This document shows positions 24,230-32,058 of a stretch of DNA of 64,000 bases, piece after piece (within the stretch, counting starts at the first letter, position 1; every line of letters starts with the position of its first letter). The notes beneath the pieces were generated by a model. The model saw nothing but the letters and a program-made list of their open reading frames with translations. It ran no database searches and was not told the DNA's origin. The position numbers were made by a program, and so were the translations under genes. Source of the DNA: Pseudomonas saudimassiliensis (GTDB taxonomy: Bacteria > Pseudomonadota > Gammaproteobacteria > Pseudomonadales > Pseudomonadaceae); NCBI RefSeq assembly GCF_000939975.1, contig NZ_LK391969.1:652693-716692 (forward strand), written 5' to 3'.

Positions 24230-24445
24230 ATGCGGCATAAACAGCGATTTCTCATCAGCTATATTCTTGATAATCAACCGACCAGCATGGAGGTGGAATG
24301 TACGGGGGATCATCTTACCCCCGAGCAGGCCCGAGCCCATGTCGAAGCCCGCCATGACAGTACCGCCTCGGATCAGATCACTGACATCCAGGTCACGCCC
24401 ATCCTGCATCCCGATTCCGAGCCCGGCCATAACTACCAACCCTGA
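24230..24445 (+). CDS. Small hypothetical protein (71 aa)
   Basis: I do not recognise this gene by name. The 71-residue product is hydrophilic and acidic, starts [20 protein letters not shown] and contains [14 protein letters not shown] in the middle. There is no membrane segment or cysteine cluster. A strong GGGAGGA site lies six bases before the ATG, and it is divergent from ku. The following alcohol dehydrogenase starts 27 bp downstream, so the two may be co-transcribed. The ribosome site and tidy spacing argue that it is real. Confidence 0.7.
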   Translation: MRHKQRFLISYILDNQPTSMEVECTGDHLTPEQARAHVEARHDSTASDQITDIQVTPILHPDSEPGHNYQP

Positions 24446-24471
24446 TACCGTCAGCGACCAGGAGATTCCCT

Positions 24472-25638
24472 ATGCGAGCTCTCACCTACCATGGCAGCCA
24501 TGACGTCCGCGTTGAAACCGTACCGGATCCGACCATTCTCGAAGACGACGACATCATCCTGAAGGTGACCTCGACCGCCATCTGCGGCTCGGACCTGCAC
24601 CTGTACCGCGGCTCGATTCCCCGGGTGAAACACGGCGACATCTTTGGCCACGAGTTCCTCGGCGAAGTGGTGGAAGCCGGCCCGGCGGTGACTGCGGTCG
24701 CCAAGGGCGACAAGGTCATCGTGCCCTTCGTCATCGCCTGCGGTGATTGCTTCTTCTGCAATATGGACCTGCATGCCGCCTGCGAAACCACCAACCCCGA
24801 TCGCGGCGCCATCCTCAACAAGAAGCAGATTCCGCCGGGGGCGGCGCTGTTCGGCTACAGCCATCTGTACGGTGGCGTACCCGGCGGCCAGGCCGAGTAT
24901 GTGCGAGTGCCCAAGGCCAATGCCGGGCCTTTCAAATACCCTGCGGAACTGGATGACGAAAAAGTGCTCTTCCTCACCGACATCCTGCCTACCGGCTACC
25001 AGGCGGTGGTCAACGCCGGGGTGAAGCCGGGCAGCAGCCTGGCTATCTACGGCGCTGGCCCGGTCGGTCTGATGGCCGCCGCCTGCGCGCGCATGCTCGG
25101 CGCCGAGCAGATCTTCATGGTCGATCACCACGCCTATCGCCTGGAGTTCGCCCGGCAGACCTACGGGGTGATCCCGATCAACTTCAACGAGTACGACGAC
25201 CCGGCCGCCGCCATCATCGAAAACACCGCTGGCCTGCGCGGGGTGGACGCGGTGATCGACGCGGTGGGTTTCGAAGCCAAGGGCAGCACGACCGAGACAG
25301 TACTCAAGACCCTAAAGCTCGAGGGCAGCAGTGGCAAGGCGCTACGCCAGAGTATTGCCGCGGTGCGCCGTGGCGGCACCGTGAGCGTGCCCGGCGTCTA
25401 TGCCGGCTTCATTCATGGATTTCTGTTTGGCGACGCCTTCGACAAGGGGCTGACCTTCAAGATGGGGCAGACCCACGTGCATGCCGTGTTGCCAAAACTG
25501 CTCGACCACATCGTGCAGGGCGACCTGCACCCCGACATCATCATCAGCCATCGCATGAGCCTGGAGCAGGCGGCAGAAGGCTACCGGATGTTCGACCGCA
25601 AGGAGCAGGAGTGCCGCAAGGTCATCCTGCGCCCCTAA
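24472..25638 (+). CDS. Zinc-dependent alcohol dehydrogenase (formaldehyde-dehydrogenase-like)
   Basis: A medium-chain NAD(P)-dependent dehydrogenase of 388 residues. Catalytic zinc ligands are in [10 protein letters not shown] (about residues 38-47) and [12 protein letters not shown] (about 60-71). The structural zinc site is the four-cysteine cluster C-x2-C-x2-C-x7-C in [15 protein letters not shown]. The nucleotide-binding fold has [11 protein letters not shown] near 190. It resembles the glutathione-independent formaldehyde dehydrogenase/threonine dehydrogenase-like subfamily; the substrate is not deducible. AGGAG precedes the ATG. It is followed 18 bp later by a small basic protein gene. 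Confidence 0.92.
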   Translation: MRALTYHGSHDVRVETVPDPTILEDDDIILKVTSTAICGSDLHLYRGSIPRVKHGDIFGHEFLGEVVEAGPAVTAVAKGDKVIVPFVIACGDCFFCNMDLHAACETTNPDRGAILNKKQIPPGAALFGYSHLYGGVPGGQAEYVRVPKANAGPFKYPAELDDEKVLFLTDILPTGYQAVVNAGVKPGSSLAIYGAGPVGLMAAACARMLGAEQIFMVDHHAYRLEFARQTYGVIPINFNEYDDPAAAIIENTAGLRGVDAVIDAVGFEAKGSTTETVLKTLKLEGSSGKALRQSIAAVRRGGTVSVPGVYAGFIHGFLFGDAFDKGLTFKMGQTHVHAVLPKLLDHIVQGDLHPDIIISHRMSLEQAAEGYRMFDRKEQECRKVILRP

Positions 25639-25656
25639 CGCAACGGGAGAGCCACC

Positions 25657-26031
25657 ATGCCACAGGGCGACAAAGACAAGTACACCGACAAGCAGGAGCG
25701 CAAGGCGGAACATATCGAGAAGAGTTACGAACGCAAGGGGGTGCCGAAGGAGGAGGCAGAATCCCGCGCTTGGGCTACGGTCAACAAGCAGTCCGGCGGG
25801 GGCAACCGCAGTGGCGGCTCGGGACAGAAGAAATCCGAGAAGGCCAAGGCGGCTGACCGCAGCGACTCGGCAAAACAGGCCGCTGCCACGCGCAAGGCGG
25901 GCTCGCGCTCCGCCTCGCTGGAAGACCAGACCAAGCAGCAACTGCTGGACAAGGCGCGGGCCAAGAACATCAAGGGCCGCTCCACCATGCGCAAGCAGGA
26001 GCTGGTTTCTGCGCTGCGCAAGACCAACTGA
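25657..26031 (+). CDS. Small basic protein with Rho-N/SAP-like C-terminus (annotated elsewhere as plasmid stabilization protein)
   Basis: This 124-residue protein starts MPQGDKDKYTDKQERKAEHI. It has a conserved N-terminal block with KGVPKEEAESRAWATVNKQ (about 28-46), a Gly/Ser/Lys/Ala-rich disordered middle (47-85) and a C-terminal helix-extended-loop-helix SLEDQTKQQLLDKARAKNIK followed by MRKQELVSALRK. The last part resembles Rho N-terminal/SAP-type nucleic acid binding motifs. Similar proteins are often named plasmid stabilization protein, but nothing plasmid-like is here. A GGGAG ribosome site is present. It lies 18 bp after the alcohol dehydrogenase. Confidence 0.82.
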   Translation: MPQGDKDKYTDKQERKAEHIEKSYERKGVPKEEAESRAWATVNKQSGGGNRSGGSGQKKSEKAKAADRSDSAKQAAATRKAGSRSASLEDQTKQQLLDKARAKNIKGRSTMRKQELVSALRKTN

Positions 26032-26041
26032 CGAGGCTGGT

Positions 26042-26299
26042 ATGAATCGACTATTACGCGAACTGACCCACAAACCGGCCACCACCAATGTCACCGCCAT
26101 GGAAAAGTGGCTGTCCATTGGCGGTGGTCTGCTGCTCATCGGTAAAGGGCTGACCCGCCCCGGCCCGATGCGGCTGATCAACCTGGCCCTGGGCGCCGCC
26201 GCCGTGTACCGCGGCGCCCGCGGCTACAGCCCGACCAAGCAGCGTCTGCGCAAGGTGCGCGCCCAGCGTATTACCCCGCCTTCCCTGCCGCCACGCTGA
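26042..26299 (+). CDS. Small inner-membrane protein (85 aa, DUF2892-like)
   Basis: The 85-residue product starts MNRLLRELTHKPATTNV and has one clear hydrophobic hairpin: WLSIGGGLLLIGKGL and MRLINLALGAAAVYRG (about residues 23-37 and 43-58). This is followed by a basic, cytosolic-looking tail. The pattern fits DUF2892/YgaP-type small membrane proteins, but the match is by eye. The ATG at 26042 lies 10 bp after the preceding stop; a longer frame upstream overlaps the previous gene and is rejected. It is followed 37 bp later by the DUF3182 gene. Confidence 0.75.
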   Translation: MNRLLRELTHKPATTNVTAMEKWLSIGGGLLLIGKGLTRPGPMRLINLALGAAAVYRGARGYSPTKQRLRKVRAQRITPPSLPPR

Positions 26300-26336
26300 G
26301 CAGGAACGGCAAAGTAGTCCGACGAGCGAGGCAAGA

Positions 26337-27464
26337 ATGTCCAACAAAGTCCAGTCGCCGGATAAAACAGGCGTTGTCATACTGCTGACCGATGGCCCGG
26401 GGTCGGCCCACGAGACCCAGGTACGTAGTCACCTCGCCGGCCAGTTGGCCGGCCTGTTGAACCTGCCCTTCAGAGGTGTTCGCACCGGCCAGTCGCTGGA
26501 TGATCCCAGCTTGTATGCCATTCCCGATACCACCCTGGTCGCCCCCCAGTCGGGCATCCAGACGGAGCAGGATTTCTTTGGCGGCCTGGTCGCCTTTCCC
26601 TTCATGGCCAGCAAAGCCATCTCCCATCCTCTGATCGGCCCTGAGGCCCGCGCGCCAGTCGGTTGGACTGAGCAGTTCATGCAACTGGCCGGCGATGCGG
26701 TGCTGCCCGGTTTCAGTGCCTTCACGCTGGACGATGCACGGCGCGCTGGCGAGCGGCTGCTGCAACAGGGTCCGGTTCGGGGTAAGCAAGTGATGGCCAG
26801 GGCTGGGCGGGGCCAGCAGGTCATCCGCACCCTGGCTGAGCTGGACGCCTGGCTGACCGGCCTGGATGCGACGGCAGTAGACCAGGAAGGCCTTGTGCTG
26901 GAACGGAACCTCAATGACGTTCGCACCTATAGCGTCGGGCAGGTCCGGGTCGGCGGGCAGGTCGCCAGCTACTTCGGCCAGCAGCAGCTGACCACCGCCA
27001 ATGATGGCGCTGCGGTCTACGGCGGATCGGATCTATGGCTGGTGCGCGGCGACTATGACGCCCTGTTGCAACAGATAACCGACCCCCTGACCGGTCAACT
27101 CATCGATCAGGCCCGCCGCTACGAGCAGGCGGCCGAGCAGGCCTTTCCCGGCTTTCTTGCCTCCCGACGCAACTACGATGTCGCCGTGGGGCGGGATTCA
27201 GCGGGCCGGCAGTGCACTGGCGTGCTGGAACAGTCCTGGCGTATCGGCGGGGCCAGCAGCGCGGAAATTCACGGCCTGGTGGCGCTGGCCGCCGACCCGT
27301 CGCTGCAACGTCTATGTGCCTCCAGCTGGGAGGCCTACGGCGCAGCACCGGATATCCCCGTAGGTGTCACGGTACTCTATCAGGGCGATGCGCCAGCCAC
27401 CGGCCCCATCACCATTGGCGTAAGGATAAATACATGGCAGCAACCAGTGAAACTATCGAACTGA
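26337..27464 (+). CDS. DUF3182 family protein, ATP-grasp-like
   Basis: A 375-residue cytoplasmic protein that I recognise as DUF3182-like. This is a family of unknown function in pseudomonads, often within stress/biofilm gene clusters. Segments such as GKQVMARAGRGQQVIRTLAE, EGLVLERNLNDVRTYSVGQV and VGRDSAGRQCTGVLEQSWR look like ATP-grasp-type strands and loops, but I cannot assign metal or ATP ligands with certainty. No signal peptide. The last 31 bp overlap the alpha/beta hydrolase gene in another frame, so the two are likely expressed and perhaps act together. Confidence 0.85.
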   Translation: MSNKVQSPDKTGVVILLTDGPGSAHETQVRSHLAGQLAGLLNLPFRGVRTGQSLDDPSLYAIPDTTLVAPQSGIQTEQDFFGGLVAFPFMASKAISHPLIGPEARAPVGWTEQFMQLAGDAVLPGFSAFTLDDARRAGERLLQQGPVRGKQVMARAGRGQQVIRTLAELDAWLTGLDATAVDQEGLVLERNLNDVRTYSVGQVRVGGQVASYFGQQQLTTANDGAAVYGGSDLWLVRGDYDALLQQITDPLTGQLIDQARRYEQAAEQAFPGFLASRRNYDVAVGRDSAGRQCTGVLEQSWRIGGASSAEIHGLVALAADPSLQRLCASSWEAYGAAPDIPVGVTVLYQGDAPATGPITIGVRINTWQQPVKLSN

Positions 27465-28183
27465 CTGTAGAAGGCGAGCAGATCGCCGGTACCTTGCTCA
27501 CCCTCCAGGAGCGGATGCCCGGCATTCTTTTCGTGCACGGCTGGGGCGGCAGCCAGACGCGGGACATGATGCGGGCCAAGGGCATAGCCGGCCTGGGCTG
27601 CGTATGCCTGACCTTCGACCTGCGCGGCCATGAAAAGACCCGGGTGCAGCAACAGACGGTCACCCGCGGCCATAACCTGGAAGATATCCTGGTGGCCTAC
27701 GACCGCCTGGTGGCCCACCCCGCTGTCGACCCCAGCCGTATTGCCGTAATCGGCACCAGCTATGGGGGCTACCTGGCGGCCATCTTGACTACCCTGCGCC
27801 CGGTCCGCTGGCTGGCGATGCGAGTGCCGGCACTGTATTGGGACGAGCAGTGGAATCTGCCCAAGCAGCAGCTCGACCGCGATCAGCTGATGCGCTACCG
27901 GCAGAGCCTGCTCGGCCCGCTGGACAATCGCGCCCTCGGCGCCTGTGCCACCTTCGAGGGGGATGTGCTGATCGTCGAGTCCGAGCACGACGAGCATGTG
28001 CCCCACGAAACCATCATGAGTTACCGCTCGTCCTGCCGCAAAGCCCATTCAATGACCCACCGCATCATCGACGGCGCCGACCATGGGTTATCCAGTGAAC
28101 GCTGTCAGCAGGCCTATACCAGTATCCTCACCAGCTGGATTACCGAAATGATCATTGGCGATCGGGTCGGCCATCTGACATGA
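27434..28183 (+). CDS. Alpha/beta hydrolase (DUF3182 partner)
   Basis: An alpha/beta-hydrolase of 249 residues starting MAATSETIELTVEGEQIAG. It has the oxyanion-hole region FVHGWGGSQ (about 34-42), the nucleophile elbow GTSYGGY (Ser about 116), Asp in VESEHDEHVP (about 184-193) and the catalytic His in GADHGLSS (about 216). It resembles dienelactone hydrolase/BAAT-type esterases; the substrate is unknown. The ATG at 27434 lies within the DUF3182 gene (31-bp overlap), with AAGGA upstream. An earlier in-frame ATG at 27212 is rejected because it would overlap the upstream gene by about 250 bp. Confidence 0.88.
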   Translation: MAATSETIELTVEGEQIAGTLLTLQERMPGILFVHGWGGSQTRDMMRAKGIAGLGCVCLTFDLRGHEKTRVQQQTVTRGHNLEDILVAYDRLVAHPAVDPSRIAVIGTSYGGYLAAILTTLRPVRWLAMRVPALYWDEQWNLPKQQLDRDQLMRYRQSLLGPLDNRALGACATFEGDVLIVESEHDEHVPHETIMSYRSSCRKAHSMTHRIIDGADHGLSSERCQQAYTSILTSWITEMIIGDRVGHLT

Positions 28184-28219
28184 CAACGTGCTTCTCCGGT
28201 GAGATCCGCGATTTAGGTT

Positions 28220-28247
28220 GAACCTTACGGACCGAGAATTCATCTAT
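28220..28247 (+). promoter_or_regulatory. Possible ECF (AlgU/RpoE-like) promoter of the DUF4142 gene
   Basis: GAACCT is followed after 17 bp by TCTAT, similar to AlgU-type GAACTT-N17-TCTGA. It is placed about 32 bp upstream of the ATG at 28280. A partial match found by eye. Confidence 0.28.
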
Positions 28248-28279
28248 TTAATACATACCCAAGTAGCAGAGGTGACATC

Positions 28280-28963
28280 ATGGATAAAACTCAAAAACCG
28301 ACGCATATGAATCTACTGGCCTGCGCTGTCATGTCAGTGGCCCTGGGTTGCACCACCCTTGCCGTCCAGGCTCAGGACGCACCCGCCAATATCGATCGCT
28401 CCACCCAGACCTCCGGGCCGACCGGCACGCCCGAGACTACTGGCGATGGTGGTAGCGCCGACACTACCGGCGCGATTCGCGATCAGGAAGTGGACGGTGG
28501 CATGGCCGGCATGAATAACGCCGAAGGCACCGTTGATGCCGAAGAATTCCTGGAGGAAGCCTCGGCCAAGGGCGTGGCGGAAATCGAAACCGCACGCCTG
28601 GCGCTGGAGCAGGCGACCTCGGAGAAGGTCAAGGAATTCGCCAACATGATGATCAAGGATCATGCGGCAGCCAACGAAAAGATGGCTGAGCTGGCGGCGT
28701 CCAAGAACCTGGAAATCTCCGATGAGGCGACCCTCATGGACAAGGCCAAGGCGATGATCCTGGATGCACGTGATGGTGAATCCTTCGATGCGGCCTACGC
28801 CAATAACCAGGTCGTAGCCCATGAGCAAACCATCGAGTTGTTTGAACGGGCTGCCCGCTCGGAAGACGCCGAAATTGCCGCCTTTGCCAAGAAAACCCTG
28901 CCCAAGCTCAAGGAACACCTGAAAGGGGCCCAGGCGCTGGTTGAAGCCACCCCCGAAGACTGA
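28280..28963 (+). CDS. Exported DUF4142 domain protein
   Basis: A 227-residue secreted or periplasmic protein. Residues 1-33 form a signal peptide (hydrophobic core MNLLACAVMSVALG, cleavage probably after VQA). A Thr/Gly/Asp-rich linker (34-85) is followed by the DUF4142 domain (about 87-222). That domain opens with DAEEFLEEASAKGVAEIE and contains VKEFANMMIKDHAAANEKM and AYANNQVVAHEQTIELFE. DUF4142 has a ferritin-like helical fold; its function is not established. It has its own promoter region and a strong terminator, so it is a single-gene unit at the end of the stress island. Confidence 0.9.
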   Translation: MDKTQKPTHMNLLACAVMSVALGCTTLAVQAQDAPANIDRSTQTSGPTGTPETTGDGGSADTTGAIRDQEVDGGMAGMNNAEGTVDAEEFLEEASAKGVAEIETARLALEQATSEKVKEFANMMIKDHAAANEKMAELAASKNLEISDEATLMDKAKAMILDARDGESFDAAYANNQVVAHEQTIELFERAARSEDAEIAAFAKKTLPKLKEHLKGAQALVEATPED

Positions 28964-28981
28964 TTCTGATCGGTCAACACG

Positions 28982-29008
28982 GGCCCGGCATATGCCGGGC
29001 CTTTTTGT
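28982..29008. terminator. Terminator after the DUF4142 gene
   Basis: A perfect inverted repeat (GGCCCGGCA / TGCCGGGCC, 28982-29001) is followed by TTTTT on the plus strand, 18 bp after the stop. It may also serve the converging glutamate-synthase-like gene. Confidence 0.88.
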
Positions 29009-29065
29009 TTGCGTTGGAATACCGGACGGCCACAGGGCCCTACAACGCCAAGAATCGGGTCCCGA

Positions 29066-30691
29066 TCAACTGGCAGCCGCCGGCGTAGCTGGCTCGAAGC
29101 TGTCCGCCTGCGCCATGGACCACATGCGGCAATAGAACTCCCCTTCCACCTCACCGCTGAGCAGGGCGCCCGGCTTGAGGTAGACATGCATCTGGGAGTA
29201 CAACTTGATCTCGGTGGCAGACAGCCGGTGTACGAGAAAATGCGGCTCCAGCTGGGAGGGATGGGACAAGCCAGCTGCCGCCAGCATTTCCGCCAGGGCG
29301 ACCATGGTGTTGCGATGGAAATGGTAGACGCGCTGCGCCTTGTCCGGCACCACCAGGGCGCGCTGGCGCAGCGGGTCCTGGGTAGCCACCCCGGTCGGGC
29401 AGCGATTGGTATGGCAGGTACGGGACTGAATACAACCCACCGCAAACATGAAGCCCCGCGCGGAGTTAACCCAGTCCGCGCCGATCGCCAGGACCGAGGC
29501 AATATCGAAGGCGCTGATGATCTTGCCGCTGGCACCGATGCGCACCTGGTCGCGCAGCCCGACCCCGACCAGGGTGTTATGCACGAACATCACCCCCTCG
29601 CGCAGGGGCACACCCAGATGGTTGGTAAACTCCAGCGGCGCCGCCCCGGTGCCGCCTTCCTTGCCGTCAACCACAATGAAGTCCGGCACTATGCCGGTCG
29701 TCAGCATTGCCTTGGCAATGGCCATGAATTCCCAGGGGTGACCCAGGCAGAGCTTGAAGCCGACCGGCTTGCCCTCCGCCAGGTCGCGCAAGCGCTGGAG
29801 AAACTGCAGTAGTTCGACAGGCGTGGAAAAGGTCGCGTGCCGCGCGGGCGAGATGCAGTCCTGATCCTGGGGGATGCCGCGGGTGGCGGCAATCTCCGCG
29901 CTGATCTTGTGCTTGGGCAAAATGCCCCCGTGCCCCGGCTTGGCGCCCTGGCTCAACTTGAGTTCGATCATCTTTACCTCAGGCCGGCGCGCTTGCGTGG
30001 CGAAGCGCTCGGGGTCGAAGGCGCCGTTCTCATCACGGCAGCCGAAGTAGCCGCTGCCCAGCTCCCAGATCAGATCGCCGCCGTGCTCCAGGTGGTACGG
30101 GCTGATACTCCCCTCCCCGGTGTCATGGGCGAAATTGCCGAGTTTGGCGCCCTTGTTGAGGGCGAGAATCGCATTGGCACTCAGGGAGCCGAAACTCATC
30201 GCGGAGATATTCAGCACCGAGGCCGAATACGGCTGTCGGCACTGGCTATTGCCAACGGTGACGCGAAACTCGTCCGGATTGCCATGCACCACCGGCAACA
30301 TCGAATGGCTGATGAACTCGTACCCGGTCAGGTTGACGTCCTTCAGGGTGCCGAAGGGCGTGTCCGCCGTCTCGTTCTTGGATCGTGCGTAGACCAGCGA
30401 CCGCTGCGCCCGGGAAAAGGGCAACTGCTCGTTATCACTTTCAATCAGGTATTGGCGAATTTCCGGACGGATACTTTCGACGAGGTAGCGAATGTTGCCG
30501 AGGATGGGATAATTGCGCCGCACAGCATGGTTGTGTTGCAGCAGATCGACTACCCCCACCAGGGTCAGCGCACCGGTAAGCAGGGTAAACGGCCACAACC
30601 ATGGGGTACTGGGGAGCAATGGCAGGCTGAGTGCGGTAAACAGGACGCACAGGGCGAAGAAGGTATAGCGACCAAACAAGGGCAATTTCAT
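29066..30691 (-). CDS. FMN-binding glutamate-synthase-like membrane protein
   Basis: A stand-alone glutamate synthase domain-2 protein of about 541 residues. The first 55 residues form two hydrophobic segments (FFALCVLFTALSLPLL and LWPFTLLTGALTLVGVV), so it is membrane anchored. The rest (about 90-520) is the FMN-binding barrel: MSFGSLSANAILALNKGA, KPGHGGILPKHKIS, FIVVDGKEGGTGAAPLEF, and the cysteine cluster CIQSRTCHTNRCPTGVATQ for an iron-sulfur centre. It lacks the amidotransferase domain of true GltB, so glutamate synthesis cannot be assumed. I chose the ATG at 30691 (MKLPLFGRY); an upstream in-frame codon at 30709 is possible. Confidence 0.9.
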   Translation of the reverse strand: MKLPLFGRYTFFALCVLFTALSLPLLPSTPWLWPFTLLTGALTLVGVVDLLQHNHAVRRNYPILGNIRYLVESIRPEIRQYLIESDNEQLPFSRAQRSLVYARSKNETADTPFGTLKDVNLTGYEFISHSMLPVVHGNPDEFRVTVGNSQCRQPYSASVLNISAMSFGSLSANAILALNKGAKLGNFAHDTGEGSISPYHLEHGGDLIWELGSGYFGCRDENGAFDPERFATQARRPEVKMIELKLSQGAKPGHGGILPKHKISAEIAATRGIPQDQDCISPARHATFSTPVELLQFLQRLRDLAEGKPVGFKLCLGHPWEFMAIAKAMLTTGIVPDFIVVDGKEGGTGAAPLEFTNHLGVPLREGVMFVHNTLVGVGLRDQVRIGASGKIISAFDIASVLAIGADWVNSARGFMFAVGCIQSRTCHTNRCPTGVATQDPLRQRALVVPDKAQRVYHFHRNTMVALAEMLAAAGLSHPSQLEPHFLVHRLSATEIKLYSQMHVYLKPGALLSGEVEGEFYCRMWSMAQADSFEPATPAAAS

Positions 30692-30741
30692 TCCGGCTTC
30701 CGATAACAAATTTGCTATCGAGTCTAGCAGGCCCCGGAACG

Positions 30742-30774
30742 AAAAAACCCTCGCATCTCTCGATGCGAGGGTTT
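30742..30774 (-). terminator. Terminator of the tRNA-Val/tRNA-Asp operon
   Basis: On the minus strand a 13-bp perfect stem (AAACCCTCGCATC / GATGCGAGGGTTT, loop GAGA) is followed by T residues. It lies seven bases after the tRNA-Asp CCA end and upstream of the glutamate-synthase-like gene. Confidence 0.93.
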
Positions 30775-30780
30775 CGGATA

Positions 30781-30857
30781 TGGCGCAGCGGACGGGACTC
30801 GAACCCGCGACCCCCGGCGTGACAGGCCGGTATTCTAACCAACTGAACTACCGCTGC
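30781..30857 (-). tRNA. tRNA-Asp (anticodon GTC)
   Basis: A 77-base cloverleaf with encoded CCA. Acceptor GCAGCGG pairs with CCGCTGC, the anticodon loop reads CTGTCAC (GTC), and the T arm contains GGTTCGAGTCC. It is 13 bp downstream of tRNA-Val and followed by a terminator. Confidence 0.97.
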
Positions 30858-30870
30858 GCGTTACCTCGAG

Positions 30871-30946
30871 TGGTGGGTGATGACGGGATCGAACCGCCGA
30901 CCCTCTGCTTGTAAGGCAGATGCTCTCCCAGCTGAGCTAATCACCC
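30871..30946 (-). tRNA. tRNA-Val (anticodon TAC)
   Basis: A 76-base cloverleaf with encoded CCA. Acceptor GGGTGAT pairs with ATCACCC, the anticodon loop contains TTACAAG (TAC), and the T loop reads GTTCGATC. First gene of the two-tRNA operon. Confidence 0.97.
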
Positions 30947-30968
30947 ATTTGCTCTCGAAGTGGGGCGC

Positions 30969-30997
30969 ATTCTAGGCAGGTTTACCCCGTCTGGCAA
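30969..30997 (-). promoter_or_regulatory. Sigma-70 promoter of the tRNA-Val/Asp operon
   Basis: On the minus strand TTGCCA is followed after exactly 17 bp by TAGAAT, then a GC-rich discriminator (GCGCCCC). That is typical of growth-rate-controlled stable RNA promoters. The start would be about 15 bases before mature tRNA-Val. Confidence 0.82.
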
Positions 30998-31140
30998 TAC
31001 CTTTTGTGAAATAAATCCCGCTTTCTTTCAATATGTTATGCGGCCGTCCGGCGGGACTGGCTGAAAACTGCCCCACGCGCAATAATGGCCGCCCTGCCAA
31101 CTCCCCTTTTCATATACACGCACCATCACAAGGAATGCCC

Positions 31141-32058
31141 ATGTGGTTTCGTAACCTATTGCTCTACCGTTTCAGCCAGTCTGTACCCTTTACCGAAGCA
31201 GAATTGCTTGCCGCCCTTGAGCAGCGCCCCGCCCGCCCCTGCGCCAGCCAGGAAACCCACACCCTGGGTTGGACCACGCCCTTCGGTCGCCACTCGGATA
31301 ACCTGCTGCAGGTAGCCGATGGTTATTGGTTGGTGGCGCTGCGCAAGGAAGAGCGCATTCTGCCCAGCAGCGTGGTGAAGGACGCCCTGGCCGAGAAGGT
31401 GGAAGAAATCGAAGCCCGCGATGCCCGCAAGGTCTACAAGAAGGAACGCGATACCCTCAAGGACGAGATCGTCATGTCCCTGCTGCCCCGCGCCTTCACC
31501 CGCACCCAGACCACGCTGGCCTGCATTGCGCCCCAGGAAGGCTGGATCGCGGTGGATACCTCCAGCGCGAAACGGGCCGAAGACCTGCTCAGCCTGTTGC
31601 GCGAAGGCACCGGCAGCCTGCCGGTACGCCCGATGAACGTGAAGATGGCGCCCGCTGCCTGCATGACCGATTGGGTCAAGACCGGCCAGGCGCCAGAAGG
31701 CCTGCTGATATCCGACGAATGCGAGCTGCGTGATACCGGCGAAGACGGCGGTGTTATCCGCTGCAAGCGTCAGGACCTATCCAGCGACGAGATCCAGCAA
31801 CACCTGACCGTCGGCAAGCAGGTCAGCCAGCTGGCGTTGCACTGGCACGACAAGCTGTCCTTTACGCTCGACGACAAGCTCGCGGTCAAACGGCTGCGCT
31901 TTGAGGAACTGCTGCGCGATGAAGCTGATGATCAGGGTGGTGACGACATGGCCGGCCAACTCGATGCCAGCTTTGTCATCATGTCCCGCACCCTGTCGGA
32001 GCTGTTGCCAGCGCTGACCGCTGCGCTGGGTGGCGAGGATATTCCCCAGGGAATCTGA
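31141..32058 (+). CDS. rdgC: Recombination-associated protein RdgC
   Basis: RdgC is a ring-shaped dimer that coats double-stranded DNA and restrains RecA-promoted recombination. The 305-residue product starts [14 protein letters not shown], the signature RdgC N-terminus, and contains [17 protein letters not shown] and the [10 protein letters not shown] block near residue 118. An AAGGA ribosome site lies seven bases upstream; a longer upstream frame is rejected. It is a monocistronic unit between the tRNA operon and a long non-coding gap. Confidence 0.95.
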   Translation: MWFRNLLLYRFSQSVPFTEAELLAALEQRPARPCASQETHTLGWTTPFGRHSDNLLQVADGYWLVALRKEERILPSSVVKDALAEKVEEIEARDARKVYKKERDTLKDEIVMSLLPRAFTRTQTTLACIAPQEGWIAVDTSSAKRAEDLLSLLREGTGSLPVRPMNVKMAPAACMTDWVKTGQAPEGLLISDECELRDTGEDGGVIRCKRQDLSSDEIQQHLTVGKQVSQLALHWHDKLSFTLDDKLAVKRLRFEELLRDEADDQGGDDMAGQLDASFVIMSRTLSELLPALTAALGGEDIPQGI

